Shown here in pieces: positions 1 through 6,191 of a stretch of 9,597 nt of DNA. The position numbers were made by a program, and so were the translations under genes. The number at the start of each line of letters is the position of its first letter. Position 1 is the first letter of the stretch. Under the pieces are notes generated by a model. It was not told the DNA's origin. It saw only the letters and a program-made list of their open reading frames with translations, and did not search any database. Where the stretch lies: positions 1 to 9,597 of the forward strand of contig JAJTBM010000084.1 in the NCBI GenBank assembly GCA_021286885.1, written 5' to 3'. Source of the DNA: Rhodocyclales bacterium. Its GTDB lineage: Bacteria > Pseudomonadota > Gammaproteobacteria > Burkholderiales > Rhodocyclaceae.

Positions 1-55
1 CGAACCCTCGTCATAAGCTTGGAAGGCTTCTGCTCTACCATTGAGCTACACCCGC
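1..55 (-). tRNA. tRNA-Gly (anticodon TCC), 3' end cut off
   Basis: Read on the minus strand from 55, the sequence begins GCGGGTGTAGCTCAATGGTA, the typical 5' half of a glycine tRNA with its D-loop. The anticodon loop CTTCCAA carries anticodon TCC (complement at 21-23), and the start of the T-arm GGTTCG lies at the window edge. The 3' acceptor strand lies outside the window. It is 66 bp downstream of tRNA-Tyr on the same strand, so the two are probably cotranscribed. In many betaproteobacteria this pair is followed by tRNA-Thr and tuf, which would lie off the left edge; that is inference. Confidence 0.95.
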
Positions 56-121
56 TTTACAACGCACGACTCTCAATCACCGCCCTGCTTCGGCACTTGC
101 CTGGCAGGACTTACTCAGATC

Positions 122-206
122 TGGTGGAGGGAGAAGGATTCGAACCTTCGAAGGCTGTGCCGTCAGATTTACAGTCTGATCCCTTTGACCGCTCGGGAAT
201 CCCTCC
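122..206 (-). tRNA. tRNA-Tyr (anticodon GTA)
   Basis: Read on the minus strand, the acceptor GGAGGGA (from 206) pairs with TCCCTCC before A-CCA, and the CCA is encoded (122-124). The anticodon arm contains ACTGTAAATC with anticodon GTA (complement at 170-172). A long variable arm, as expected for a type II tRNA, and the T-loop GTTCGAATCC are both visible. The 85-nt length including CCA suits tRNA-Tyr. It is the first gene behind the strong promoter at 222-250 and is followed by tRNA-Gly. Confidence 0.97.
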
Positions 207-221
207 AGTCGAGAAGCCGCC

Positions 222-269
222 ATTCTAGATAGCGACCTTTAGCATGTCAAGCGCTATTTTCAAGAAAAT
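222..269 (-). promoter_or_regulatory. Strong sigma70 promoter of the tRNA-Tyr/Gly operon
   Basis: On the minus strand TTGACA (250-245, perfect -35) is followed by a 17-bp spacer and TAGAAT (227-222, 5 of 6 to the -10 consensus). The bases after the -10 are GGCGGC, a GC-rich discriminator of the kind seen at stable-RNA promoters under growth-rate or stringent control. Just upstream of the -35 is an AT-rich palindromic stretch, ATTTTC-N2-GAAAAT (269-256), in the place of an UP element. The mature 5' end of tRNA-Tyr at 206 lies shortly after the expected transcription start. No T-run terminator is evident between tonB (stop at 300) and this promoter, so nickel-operon transcripts could read into it. 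Confidence 0.85.
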
Positions 270-299
270 GCACAAGACGCCGATAAGGGCCGGTTTGCC

Positions 300-1022
300 T
301 CAGCCCCCCTCACTCCCCAACTGAAAGCGGATGGGCACCAGGGCGACGCCTTCCACCGGCTCCCCGCCCCGCTTGGCCGGGGAAAAGCGCCAGCCAAGCA
401 CCGCGTTGCGGGCGGCTTCATCCAGAATTTCGTGGCCCGAGCTGTTGCGGATCTGGGCGCTGAGGGGATGCCCGTCGGCGGCAACCCGCACCTCCAGCTG
501 CACCACGCCTTCCAGCCCACGCCGGCGGGCCAGCAGCGGATAGCTGGGCTTGGGATTGTTCAGATAGGCCAGGCCCGCGCTGGGCGGTACGTAGGCCGGG
601 GCTGCGGGTGCAGCCTGGGCCACGGGGGCCGGCGCTGGCGGTGCCATGGGCACGCCCCCGGGAACACCTGCCGGAACCGCCGGGGTGTTCGGGCTGTTGC
701 TCGTGGCCGCTGCGGTCAGCACCGCCTGGGGCTGGGGGGCGGTGGGGGCCTCGGGCCGGGCCTTGGCCACCGGCTGGGGCTGGACGGGCTGGGGATGATG
801 GACTTCGGGCTTCACCGGCTGGGGCCGGGCCTGGGGCAGCATCTGGGGCTTGGGGGGCTCAGGCGGGGTATCAGCCACCAGCCGGGCCTCCAGCAAATGG
901 GGCGCCACCTCGGGCAGCCGTCCGGCGCCGTTCCCCAAAGCCAAGGCCAGGGCGTGGGCCAGCAGCGAAGCGCCGATGGCGTAATAGAGGCTGCGCTCGG
1001 CCATGTCCAGGCGCCCGATCAC
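300..1022 (-). CDS. tonB: TonB energy transducer
   Basis: This 240-residue protein carries proton-motive energy from the inner membrane to TonB-dependent receptors. Residues 11-30 form one N-terminal membrane segment containing His23, in the place of the functional TonB transmembrane His. Residues 52-150 are a Pro/Ala-rich periplasmic spacer with many PQP and KP motifs. Residues 155-237 are the TonB C-terminal domain, including NPKPSYPLLARRRGLEGVV and GWRFSPAKRGG. The start is a GTG that overlaps the receptor's TGA as GTGA, with GAAGGTG upstream as ribosome-binding site. An internal ATG at codon 7 lacks one. The coupling suggests a TonB devoted to the receptor before it, and hence to nickel if that receptor is a nickel importer (inference). 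ExbB/ExbD are not in the window. Confidence 0.9.
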   Translation of the reverse strand: MIGRLDMAERSLYYAIGASLLAHALALALGNGAGRLPEVAPHLLEARLVADTPPEPPKPQMLPQARPQPVKPEVHHPQPVQPQPVAKARPEAPTAPQPQAVLTAAATSNSPNTPAVPAGVPGGVPMAPPAPAPVAQAAPAAPAYVPPSAGLAYLNNPKPSYPLLARRRGLEGVVQLEVRVAADGHPLSAQIRNSSGHEILDEAARNAVLGWRFSPAKRGGEPVEGVALVPIRFQLGSEGG

Positions 1023-3100
1023 AGGCGCACCTTCAGGCTCAGGCGCCAGCTGCGGGGTTCGGCGGGATGGCTGTGCACATCGGCAACGGGCATGGTTTCA
1101 CTCCCCAGGCGAGACGCGTAGTAGTAATCGATGTCGCTGACCCGGCTGTTGAACAGGTTGAACACATCCAGCCCCCACTCCAGATCAGGCCGGCTGCGCC
1201 ACCCCAAACGCAAGGCGGTCAGCACCGAAGCTGCGGATCGTACCGAATCATCCTCGATAAGTGGACGGGATCCGAAGTAACGCCACCGTACCCCTGCCGA
1301 CCAGGGGCCGCCTTGATCCCAATCCAGTCGCACCGCCGCCGTCTGCCCAATGGCGCCGGGAACCCGGGTGCCACTGCCATCATCTTCCCGAAAACGCGCA
1401 TGGGACCAGGCCAGATCTGCCCCCAAAGCCAGAGCAGGCCGGAGCTTCCAGTTCACACTCCATTCCAGCCCCTGGCGGCGGGATGGGCGGCTGGCCTCTG
1501 TGGTGCCTGCATCCCCCACAAACACCAGTTCCGAATCCAGATCCAGCCGCCACAGGGCCAGGGTCGAACTCACCCCTGCCCCGGGCTGCCAACGCCAGCC
1601 CAACTCGCTGGCGCGGGTGCGCACCAGGGGTCGTACCGCCGTTGCCGGCTGGCCGTAATCCTCGCTGCGCGGATCGGCATTCACCCGCAGGGTGGCACCC
1701 CGGGCATCATTGCTATGGAAACCTTCACCATAGGCCAGATACAGCTCACTCCCAGCCCAGGGCCCGAGCACCACCCCCAGCTTGGGAGAGATCAGCCCCT
1801 GCTGACGCTGACCGCTGTTGGCGGCGGTGTCGCTCTGCACATCAAACAGGTATTGATCGGCCCGTAGCCCCAGGGTGGAGCGCAACCAGGGAAACCACTG
1901 GACCCGCGCCTCCCCAAACAGCGCCCCACTCATTTGTTCTACCTGATGCTGGCTGATCCAGCGATACACCTGGCGCTGCTCGCTCAACCCCAGGGCCAGG
2001 CGACCGATGTGGTCGTAGCGGAACTGGGTGCCCAGCACCCACTCCAGGGGCCGCCCCTGCCAGTCGGCGTACCCGCTATGCTGATACTGCCCGCCCAGCA
2101 CCTGGCGCCGGTCGGACTGGGCAAACTGATCACCCTGCACCGGGTTGTCCATGAAATAGGTGAAGTCCGAGAACAGATCCAACCGGTAATCCACCCAATA
2201 CAGGCTGGCCCGCCGCTGGCCCGTATCAGAAGTATCCACCCATTCCCCCGAGAGACTGATGCGTCGGGTGCGCCCTCCATCGCTGGGATTCAGGCTGCCA
2301 TAGGGGTTAAGGGCGCCACTGGCCACGGCCCGCCGGGGAATCTGGTCGGTGGCGCTCCAGTCGGCCTGATAAGCCATGGCGGTGGCCGACCAGCCGCGCA
2401 GGGCCGAGCCGTCCGACAGACGCAGCACTCCGTTGTATTTGTGCAGATCCTCCCCCACCTGCCAGGGGCCCTGGTTGCCCATCAGTTCCAGGGCGCCCAA
2501 CAGGGTCGGGCCGCCTTCCTGGAGCGGTCGGCTCCCGGCCAGCACCGCACGCCGATAGCCATGGCTGCCCAGCTCGGTTTTCACGAAAGGCTGATCCAGG
2601 CTGCGCAGGTAATCGATGCGCGCCGAGCCCGCCGAGGAAAAGTCTCCATCCTCAGCCCGATAGGCGCCTTTGCGGTAATCCACCCGCCCCACCAACTCGG
2701 GGATCAGAAAGTTGAGATCGGTATAACCCTGGCCGTGGGCATGGCTGGGCATGTTCACCGGCATGCCCATCAGCCAGGTGGCGAAGTCGGTGCCGTGGTC
2801 GAGGTTGAAGCCGCGCAGGTAATACTGATTGGCCTTCCCGTCCCCACTGTGCTGGGACACGATGAGCCCGGGCACCGCCTCCAGCACCTCAGCCGGGCGC
2901 AAGAGCGGACTACGGGCAAGCTGGGCGCCTGTCACTACGCCCTCGCTGGCGGCCTGGGCCACGCCGAGCAGATCGTCAGACACGGCGCGCACTTCCACTT
3001 CGGCCAGGGGCTGGCCCTCCCCCGCCGAGGCCGTACAGGCAAGGCCCATGGTAAAGCCCATGCACAGGAAGCCCACACCACCGAGTAATACGTTTTTCAT
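1019..3100 (-). CDS. TonB-dependent outer-membrane receptor, probable nickel (or Ni complex) importer
   Basis: This is a 693-residue outer-membrane receptor. Residues 1-26 are a signal peptide (MKN, a hydrophobic core, then ASA before GEG). Residues 31-39 (PLAEVEVRA) look like a TonB box. The plug domain follows, with RPAEVLEAVPGLIVSQHSG (68-86) and YYLRGFNLDHGTDF (93-106), and a His-containing stretch around SHAHGQGYTDLN (119-130). The rest alternates strands as in a 22-strand barrel and ends SLKVRL. The last residue is Leu rather than the usual Phe or Trp. The start was set at the ATG that begins the signal peptide, with TAAGAAGAAA upstream; an earlier in-frame ATG at 3160 would add 20 residues without a signal character and overlap the terminator. 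The nickel role is inferred from the permease, the NikR-like operator and the hydrogenase genes. A siderophore or another metal chelate remains possible. Confidence 0.85.
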   Translation of the reverse strand: MKNVLLGGVGFLCMGFTMGLACTASAGEGQPLAEVEVRAVSDDLLGVAQAASEGVVTGAQLARSPLLRPAEVLEAVPGLIVSQHSGDGKANQYYLRGFNLDHGTDFATWLMGMPVNMPSHAHGQGYTDLNFLIPELVGRVDYRKGAYRAEDGDFSSAGSARIDYLRSLDQPFVKTELGSHGYRRAVLAGSRPLQEGGPTLLGALELMGNQGPWQVGEDLHKYNGVLRLSDGSALRGWSATAMAYQADWSATDQIPRRAVASGALNPYGSLNPSDGGRTRRISLSGEWVDTSDTGQRRASLYWVDYRLDLFSDFTYFMDNPVQGDQFAQSDRRQVLGGQYQHSGYADWQGRPLEWVLGTQFRYDHIGRLALGLSEQRQVYRWISQHQVEQMSGALFGEARVQWFPWLRSTLGLRADQYLFDVQSDTAANSGQRQQGLISPKLGVVLGPWAGSELYLAYGEGFHSNDARGATLRVNADPRSEDYGQPATAVRPLVRTRASELGWRWQPGAGVSSTLALWRLDLDSELVFVGDAGTTEASRPSRRQGLEWSVNWKLRPALALGADLAWSHARFREDDGSGTRVPGAIGQTAAVRLDWDQGGPWSAGVRWRYFGSRPLIEDDSVRSAASVLTALRLGWRSRPDLEWGLDVFNLFNSRVSDIDYYYASRLGSETMPVADVHSHPAEPRSWRLSLKVRL

Positions 3101-3120
3101 TTTCTTCTTACCGACCAGGC

Positions 3121-3157
3121 AAAAAAAGCCTCCCGGCGCATCTACAGCCCGGAAGGC
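3121..3157 (-). terminator. Intrinsic terminator between the NiCoT permease and the receptor
   Basis: On the minus strand GCCTTCCGG (3157-3149) pairs with CCGGGAGGC (3136-3128), nine pairs including one G-U, around a 12-nt loop. Seven T residues follow directly (3127-3121). It begins about 18 nt after the permease stop and ends 20 nt before the receptor ATG. There is no T-run in the opposite direction, so it acts on leftward transcription. No promoter is apparent between it and the receptor, so it may be leaky or an attenuator that lowers receptor and tonB expression relative to the permease. Confidence 0.8.
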
Positions 3158-3175
3158 CAACCGAGGGGGAAACGA

Positions 3176-3997
3176 TCAGGCGCCTGCTACAACCTGGCTG
3201 CGGCCCCGGGCCAGGAAGCGCCCCAGGGCAAAGGCGGCCAGCACCACGCCCAGCACACTGGCGCCCAGGTAAAGCTCCTTACCCTCGCCCCAGGCCTCCA
3301 TGGCCGGTACGTACAGGCGCGCCAGCCCGTAGGCGGCCACCAGAAAACTCATGCCCGCCACCGCCAGGGCCATGACGCGGGACGCCACCAGGGCGATGCC
3401 GTCGGCCCGGGCGATCAAACGGGCAATCCACAGGCCATTGGCCCCATCGGCCACCAGCATGCCCAGCATGAAAACCAGCCCCAGGCCCAGGGCCTGCGCC
3501 ACGCCGCCGCTTTGCAGGCCGGTCATCGCAAACAGGGCGGCCTGGCTGATGGTGTCGAAGGACAGGGCGAACAGGGCGCCCACCAGGGCCACCCCCAGGG
3601 GATGGCTGATCTGCATCAGGCGCCCCAGCCAGCGCCCCTTGAGGCCCACCGGCTGCACCAGTTGATCGGCGGGCGTGGCGAGCACGGCCTCCAGGTTGAG
3701 CACCCCGAGGGCGAGCAAAAAGAACACTGAAATCCAGGCCCCCGACTGCTCCAGCCATTCGGGCACCACCCACTGACGGGACGCAAGCCCCACGCCCAGG
3801 GCGATCCCCAGCACCACCGCCCCATGCCCCAGGGAAAACAGGGTGCCGCACCAGCGGGCCAAGGCGGGCCGCTGGCGGGCGTTGTAACGGGTCAGGCCAT
3901 CAATGGTGGCCAGATGGTCGGCATCGAACCCGTGCTTGAGTCCCAGCACGAACACCAGCATCACCAGGGCCAGTCCATCGGCCGCCAAGCTTTCCAT
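3176..3997 (-). CDS. NiCoT-family nickel/cobalt permease (HoxN/HupN/NixA type)
   Basis: This 273-residue polytopic inner-membrane protein imports Ni2+ (possibly Co2+) with high affinity. It carries all four family signatures: KHGFDADH (21-28, the H-x4-DH metal motif in the second helix), FSLGHGAVV (54-62), LFALSFDTISQ (141-151) and FMLGMLVADGANG (175-187). Six to eight hydrophobic helices can be traced. It is shorter than HoxN-type members, which run to about 330-350 residues. The ATG at 3997 is preceded by GGAG at 8 nt. It is the first gene of the nickel cluster, directly downstream of the operator at 4013-4043, so NikR repression by nickel is likely. Ni versus Co preference cannot be read from the motifs, but NikR and the hydrogenase genes point to Ni. 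Confidence 0.92.
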   Translation of the reverse strand: MESLAADGLALVMLVFVLGLKHGFDADHLATIDGLTRYNARQRPALARWCGTLFSLGHGAVVLGIALGVGLASRQWVVPEWLEQSGAWISVFFLLALGVLNLEAVLATPADQLVQPVGLKGRWLGRLMQISHPLGVALVGALFALSFDTISQAALFAMTGLQSGGVAQALGLGLVFMLGMLVADGANGLWIARLIARADGIALVASRVMALAVAGMSFLVAAYGLARLYVPAMEAWGEGKELYLGASVLGVVLAAFALGRFLARGRSQVVAGA

Positions 3998-4012
3998 CCT
4001 GCGTTCTCCGGC

Positions 4013-4043
4013 GTGTATGAAATAAAAAGATTAGTTCATACAC
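4013..4043. promoter_or_regulatory. Probable NikR operator
   Basis: A perfect 9-bp inverted repeat GTGTATGAA-N13-TTCATACAC lies 15 bp upstream of the permease start. Its core, GTATGA-N15-TCATAC, has the same half-sites as the E. coli NikR operator (GTATGA-N16-TCATAC) with a spacer one base shorter. NikR sites in other bacteria also vary in spacer length. The spacer covers the best candidate -10 hexamer of the permease promoter, so bound NikR would block RNA polymerase. nikR itself is encoded 1.5 kb upstream. Confidence 0.8.
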
Positions 4044-4050
4044 CATACAA
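4022..4050 (-). promoter_or_regulatory. Candidate promoter of the nickel-uptake genes
   Basis: On the minus strand TTGTAT (4050-4045) and TTTTAT (4027-4022) are separated by exactly 17 bp. They match the -35 and -10 consensus at 3 and 4 of 6 positions. The position, overlapping the NikR-like operator and giving a leader of roughly 15-20 nt, fits a repressible promoter, but the hexamers are weak. Confidence 0.45.
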
Positions 4051-4071
4051 CAAGCGTGCCAGGGGGCCCTA

Positions 4072-4111
4072 TACGCAGAACTGCGCAGGACTACGCAGAG
4101 ATACGCGGGCT
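4072..4111. repeat. Four direct repeats with a 10-bp period upstream of the nickel promoter
   Basis: On the plus strand the units TACGCAGAAC, TGCGCAGGAC, TACGCAGAGA and TACGCGGGCT follow one another without gaps (core TACGCAG at 4072, variants at 4082, 4092, 4102). A period near one helical turn would place each core on the same face of the DNA. They lie just upstream of the candidate -35 for the permease, so they could bind an activator or another regulator. No family is recognised. The 187-bp gap between the kinase and the permease holds this repeat, the operator and the hairpin at 4141-4169, and no gene. Confidence 0.6.
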
Positions 4112-4140
4112 TGCACCGCCTCCTTGCATCCCCATGCGGC

Positions 4141-4169
4141 GTGGCGCCCCGGTCAGACCGGAAAGCCAC
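4141..4169. other. Hairpin downstream of the sensor-kinase gene
   Basis: GTGGC (4141-4145) pairs with GCCAC (4165-4169), and CCGGT (4149-4153) pairs with ACCGG (4157-4161), separated by a symmetric 3x3 internal loop and closed by a 3-nt loop. It lies 16 nt beyond the kinase stop codon. There is no T-run on either side, so it is not a classical intrinsic terminator. It could protect the 3' end of the nikR-kinase transcript or separate it from the nickel promoter. Confidence 0.35.
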
Positions 4170-4184
4170 CATGCAGCACCCGAA

Positions 4185-5550
4185 TCAAGCGGCAAGCGGC
4201 TTACCAGTGCTGGGCGCCAGGGGCAGGCGCAAGACGAACTCCGCCCCTCCCGCCACGTGGTTGCCCGCCAGGAGCTGGCCCCCGTGGCGTTCCACGATCC
4301 CGTAGCTGATGGACAAGCCCAGCCCCGTCCCGCGCCCCACCGGCTTGGTGGTGAAGAAAGGGTCGAAGATGTGGGCCAGATGCTGGGATTCGATGCCCGG
4401 GCCGTTGTCGTGGAAGCGCAGCACCACATCGCCCCCCTGCACCTCACCCCGGATCTGCAGCGCCGGCCTGGCCTGCGCTTGCATCGCAGGCGTTCTGGAC
4501 CAGATTCATCACCACCTGCTGCATCTGCCCCGGCGAGCCCAACACCACCAGCCCCGGGGGCAATTGCAGTTCCACCGCAAAGCGCTCAGGAGCCGCCTTG
4601 CACACCCAGGTGACCGAGCGCTGGATCACCCCGACCAGATCGAAGGGGGCATTCTCTTCCCGATCCAGGGCCGAAAAGCGCTTGAGCCCATCCACGATGT
4701 CGCGGGTGCGCTCGGCACCTTCCACCGTCCCCTCAATCAAGGAATCCAGATCCGCCAGAATGCGGTCGATGCGCAGCTGGTGACGCAAGTCGTCCAGCGC
4801 CTCCCCCTGCACGCCCCCATGCACTGCGTTCAGGTACTCGGCCAGCCGCCCGGCATAGCGGCGCAGGGCGTGGGTGTTGCCCAGCACAAAGCTGATCGGA
4901 TTGTTCAGCTCATGGGCCACCCCCGCCACCAGCCGCCCCAAAGAGGCCATTTTTTCGGAATGCAGCAACTGCTGCTGGGTGCGCTTCAGGTCTTCATGGG
5001 CCTGGCGCAGGGCCGAGTAGGCCTTGCGCAGCTCCCCCACGGGCCGCCCGGTGATGACCACCCCCTGGGATTTGCCCACCGACGAGTAACGCGGCGTGCA
5101 GTTGAGGGACACCGGCACCGCGCTCCCGTCCGCCGCCCGCAGGGCCAGCTCCAGATCGTGCACCGCCGCTCCAGCCCGCAGGCCGAACATCTCCTGCACC
5201 AGCACCGCCGCCTGGGGATCGGCCAACAGGGCCACAAAGGGGGTACCGCGCAGCTCGGCCAGGGGGCGCCCGCAGAAATCTTCCAGGGAGCGGTTCACCT
5301 CCTCGATGCGCCCGCTCCGGTCGCACACCACCAGAATGTCGGAAATGGACGTGAGCACCGACAGGATGAAGCCCTGGCTCTCCTCCAGCTTGGCGTTCTT
5401 TTCTTCCAGCGCCACTTCGTACTGGAGCAGGTCGGAATAGACCTCATCCATTTTCTGGATCACATCAATCCAGGCCCCCTCGCCCACCCCCTCCGGCTGC
5501 CCGGCCAGCAGCTCGGACGAATCGGGCCGGGGCGTTCCGCTACGCCCCAT
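4185..5550 (-). pseudogene. HupT/HoxJ-type H2-signalling PAS histidine kinase, frameshifted
   Basis: This is a soluble sensor kinase without membrane helices. The first frame (5550-4444) holds a conserved N-terminal segment WIDVIQKMDEVYSDLLQYEV, a short coiled coil (to residue 60), a PAS domain (about 60-170), the dimerisation/phosphoacceptor H box GVAHELNNPISF with His213, and the N box VVMNLVQNACDA (347-357). It then runs to a stop at 4444. The remaining ATPase boxes, DNGPGI, FDPFFTTKPVG and GTGLGLSISYG, lie in another frame (4484-4185). The shift falls near 4483-4488, where one base too many or two (or five) too few are present. Joined, the protein would have about 450 residues, the usual HupT size. 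It starts 2 bp after the nikR stop, with GGAG upstream. In relatives, HupT/HoxJ receives the H2 signal from HupUV/HoxBC and phosphorylates HupR/HoxA, which is not in the window. A sequencing error would restore an intact gene. Confidence 0.85.
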
Positions 5551-5552
5551 GC

Positions 5553-6065
5553 TCAGCTCCGGGGCCGGTAGTGGCCGTGGGGCGGCACCCGCTCATCCTC
5601 CGGCGCGGCCGCGTGGGGATGCGGATGGGGGTGCGGGTGAGGATGCGCATGGGTCTGGCCCGTCACCTCCGCCGACACCAGATTAAGCGCCCCATGGCGT
5701 ATCCCCGGGCGGGCCATGAGGCCCTCGGCAAAGCTGCGCACCTGGGCGGTGGGGCCGCGCAGGATCACGCTCTCCATGCAGTTATCGTGGTCCAGATGGG
5801 CATGCAGGGTGGCCACGCACAGATCGTGGTGGGCGTGCTGCTCCTGGGTCACCCGCTCGGCCAGCTCCCGCTCGTGGTGGTTGTACACATACGAAAGATT
5901 GGCGATGCAATGGCCCGCTGCCTCCCGCTCCAGCCGGCTGGCCTCGATCCGGGCGCGCAGAATGTCGCGTACCGCTTCAGAACGGTTGGAATAGCCCCGC
6001 TCGGCGATCAACTCGTCGAAGGCCCGGGCCAGGTTTTCATCAAGGGAAATGGTGAAGCGCTCCAC
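5553..6065 (-). CDS. nikR: NikR nickel-responsive repressor with a His-Pro tail
   Basis: This 170-residue cytoplasmic DNA-binding regulator represses nickel uptake when Ni2+ is bound. Residues 1-45 form the ribbon-helix-helix domain (ERFTISLDENLARAFDELI). The C-terminal ACT-like metal domain carries the high-affinity Ni ligands His77, His88, His90 and Cys96, in LHAHLDHDNC and QEQHAHHDL, at the same spacing as E. coli His76, His87, His89 and Cys95. After the normal end of the family (about residue 138) comes a tail with H-A-H then repeated PH, ending near residue 151, and a further HGH. The GTG start at 6065 was chosen because AGGAGG lies 5 nt upstream and the family starts here. It forms an operon with the sensor kinase (2-bp gap), and its likely target is the repeat at 4013-4043. 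Confidence 0.95.
   Translation of the reverse strand: MERFTISLDENLARAFDELIAERGYSNRSEAVRDILRARIEASRLEREAAGHCIANLSYVYNHHERELAERVTQEQHAHHDLCVATLHAHLDHDNCMESVILRGPTAQVRSFAEGLMARPGIRHGALNLVSAEVTGQTHAHPHPHPHPHPHAAAPEDERVPPHGHYRPRS
5613..5651 (-). repeat. His-Pro codon repeat in the nikR tail
   Basis: The 39 bp encode residues 139-151 of NikR, H-A followed by alternating His and Pro. The alternating CAC/CAT and CCG/CCC codons make an imperfect 6-bp tandem repeat. The polypeptide could bind extra metal ions. Such runs readily expand or shrink by slippage, so length may vary between strains. Confidence 0.8.
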
Positions 6066-6191
6066 AGGGCCTCCTGCCGCATAAAACCGCCCCATTCTGC
6101 CCGCCCACCCCGCCCGGGGCAACGCCGGGCGCCCATCCGGGCCGGGCGGCTGTCATAATTGCGGGACTTCTGCCACCGCCCAGGACGCCCC
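6066..6191. promoter_or_regulatory. Divergent nikR / thioesterase-like intergenic region
   Basis: This 126-bp GC-rich interval must hold the promoters of both nikR (leftward) and the thioesterase-like gene (rightward). On the plus strand CATAAT (6154-6159) is a 5-of-6 match to the -10 consensus, 32 bp before the ATG at 6192, but no good -35 stands 17 bp upstream. A 7-bp inverted repeat CGCCCGG-N7-CCGGGCG (6111-6131) lies in the middle. No GTATGA-like NikR half-site was seen, so there is no visible sign of NikR autoregulation. Confidence 0.35.

Noticed and set aside
608..1867. Long plus-strand open frame opposite tonB and the receptor
   Set aside because: Pro/Ala/Arg-rich shadow of two clear genes; no domain.
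3101..3175. Cobalamin or other known metal riboswitch before the TonB receptor
   Set aside because: The gap is only 75 bp and consists largely of the terminator; no room for, or trace of, the conserved B12-box.
4309..4484. Programmed frameshift or independent translation of the kinase ATPase domain
   Set aside because: No slippery heptamer at the junction and no ribosome-binding site before the ATG at 4484, so mutation or sequence error is more likely.
4309..5571. 420-codon plus-strand open frame opposite the kinase
   Set aside because: Antisense to a gene with H, N, G1 and G2 boxes; composition typical of a shadow.
5613..5651. CRISPR-like or satellite repeat
   Set aside because: The repeat is in-frame coding DNA for His-Pro and has no spacers.
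6066..6122. Longer nikR starting at 6122
   Set aside because: It would add 19 residues before the family start, while AGGAGG sits 5 nt before the GTG at 6065.
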